Assembly (NCBI GenBank): GCA_022572805.1
Contig: JACZVF010000003.1
Span: forward strand, 1 to 35,185
Reading direction: 5' to 3'
DNA length: 35,185 bases
Source: Chloroflexota bacterium
GTDB taxonomy: Bacteria; Chloroflexota; Dehalococcoidia; Lucifugimonadales; JADFKI01
Part shown: piece after piece, positions 34,451 to 35,185 of the stretch
Position numbering within the stretch: position 1 is the stretch's first letter
How the letters are laid out: every line of letters begins with the position of its first letter
Program-made: the position numbers and the translations under genes
Notes under the pieces: generated by a model
Databases searched by the model: none
What the model was told of the DNA's origin: nothing
Seen by the model: only the letters and a program-made list of their open reading frames with translations

Positions 34451-34452
34451 TC

Positions 34453-34536
34453 ACTATCTTAAAATCGTCATGGGGGAATCCAGAGGGGCTGGGGGATGTG
34501 CCCCCAGGAACAAGGCATCCGCCTTTTTGAGATAGT
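34453..34536 (+). terminator. Structured 3' end of the gltBD transcript
   Basis: Two hairpins follow the gltD stop: CTGGGGG/CCCCCAG around ATGTG (34489-34507), then AAGGC/GCCTT with a T-run (34512-34528), which looks like an intrinsic terminator. An outer inverted repeat (ACTATCTTAAAA at 34453 with TTTTGAGATAGT at 34525) encloses the first hairpin and overlaps the second. The region faces the convergent CoA-transferase. Confidence 0.6.
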
Positions 34537-34561
34537 TACTTAGTCCGGAGAACATTGTCCC

Positions 34562-35185
34562 CTAGATAATTGCCTCTTTCTTCAGCTCCGCCAGGTCCGA
34601 TTCCGTCAGGCCCAGCAACTCGCGGTAAACGTCAGCGTTGTGCTCGCCGAGCAGCGGCGAAGGCTTCATCTCCACAGGTGAGTGGTCCAGTTGCACGGGG
34701 AAGCTGGGGAGCTTGAAGCTACCGCGCACCGGATGATTCATGGTATCTATCATGCGACGCTCATTGAGGTGCGGATCGTTGTGGATATCGCCGGCATTCA
34801 ATACCGCTCCGCACGGTACTCCGCCCTCCCCCAGAATTTGCTGGACCTCATACTTCGTCTTTGTCGAGGTCCACGCCTCCACCAGGGCGTCCACCTCAGC
34901 CTTGTGCTGTCCCCGCCACACCGGGTCGGACCAGTCCGGGTCATCCAAGAGCTCTTCCCTGCCCAGAATAAGGCACAGGGCGTCCCACATATGGCCCCGG
35001 GTTGGCTGGCAGTAGATGAACACGTAGTCGTCCGACCCGCCGGGCTTGCACTTGTAGATGTCCGCTGGGGCGTTGCCCGCCACGTGACTGCCGGTCCTGC
35101 CCGGCTCCTGCCCTCCCGAGTCGTAGTACTGCCGCATCTTTATGCGGCTAAAGTTGATTACGGCATCCTGCATGGAAATCTCCAG
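34562..35185 (-). CDS. Family III CoA-transferase (CaiB/BaiF), N-terminal part beyond window
   Basis: Family III CoA-transferases move CoA between carboxylic acids. The visible 208 or so codons are the C-terminal half. Recognisable parts are YYDSGGQEPGRTGSHVAGNAPADIYKCKPG, DDYVFIYCQPTRGHMWDALCLILGREELLDDP, the EVQQILGEGGVPCGAVLNAGDIHNDPHLNER stretch and the final PSPLLGEHNADVYRELLGLTESDLAELKK. A full-length enzyme is about 400 residues, and the catalytic aspartate lies in the missing half, so activity cannot be judged. The frame is open to the window edge, so the ORF-track methionine at 35173 is internal. The substrate is unknown. Confidence 0.92.
   Translation of the reverse strand: MEISMQDAVINFSRIKMRQYYDSGGQEPGRTGSHVAGNAPADIYKCKPGGSDDYVFIYCQPTRGHMWDALCLILGREELLDDPDWSDPVWRGQHKAEVDALVEAWTSTKTKYEVQQILGEGGVPCGAVLNAGDIHNDPHLNERRMIDTMNHPVRGSFKLPSFPVQLDHSPVEMKPSPLLGEHNADVYRELLGLTESDLAELKKEAII

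Noticed and set aside
1-35185. CRISPR arrays, insertion sequences, tRNA or rRNA genes
   Set aside because: I saw no regularly spaced direct repeats with unique spacers, no transposase, and no cloverleaf or rRNA signature on either strand.

Overview
The window reads as a stretch of bacterial chromosome of moderately high GC with no phage, transposon, CRISPR or RNA genes. Gene content suggests a Chloroflexota-type bacterium, possibly the Dehalococcoidia/SAR202 side. The pointers are an SpoIIIAA/Ycf45-like ATPase with an R3H domain beside tmk, a DUF502 membrane protein, an F420/FMN split-barrel protein, frequent TTG starts, and GSI and GSII side by side. This placement is an inference from gene content only.

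Layout. 1-5293 (+): the end of pdxS, pdxT, a GNAT-like protein, an R3H ATPase, tmk and a PPOX-type flavoprotein. 5300-7602: a membrane histidine kinase diverging from a receiver-only response regulator whose DNA-binding half looks eroded. 7693-9233 (-): a CpsB-like PHP phosphatase and a PIG-L/LmbE deacetylase. 9579-15273: a double-GNAT acetyltransferase on + facing a minus-strand series of thrC, folE, a FemAB/BioF2-like acetyltransferase, an MshA-like glycosyltransferase and DUF502. 15803-17701 (+): long-form hpf and glyA behind a clear sigma70 promoter. 17712-20772 (-): an unknown protein, rnc, and two tandem DsbA/FrnE-like genes.

The two DsbA-like genes are the most striking part. The ORF track truncates both. 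Each truly begins 63 bases earlier and carries an in-frame TGA exactly at the catalytic cysteine position (U-P-W-V instead of C-P-W-C). Each TGA is followed at the same distance by a small hairpin with a GUGU loop, as expected for a bacterial SECIS. They are best read as paralogous selenoproteins.

21026-34450 is a nitrogen-assimilation island: ammonium transporter amt, a small membrane protein of 32 residues missed by the ORF track, type II glutamine synthetase, type I glutamine synthetase, and both glutamate synthase subunits (gltB, gltD). Two promoters, those of amt and the small protein, carry arrays of 5-bp half-sites at an exact 11-bp period (GTAAC/TTAAC/GCAAC/GTTAC/GAAAC). These closely match the actinobacterial GlnR consensus gTnAC-n6-GaAAC-n6. 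No PII gene is present in the window. Two related secreted proteins of unknown function lie inside this island on the opposite strand. The right edge holds the C-terminal half of a family III CoA-transferase (-).
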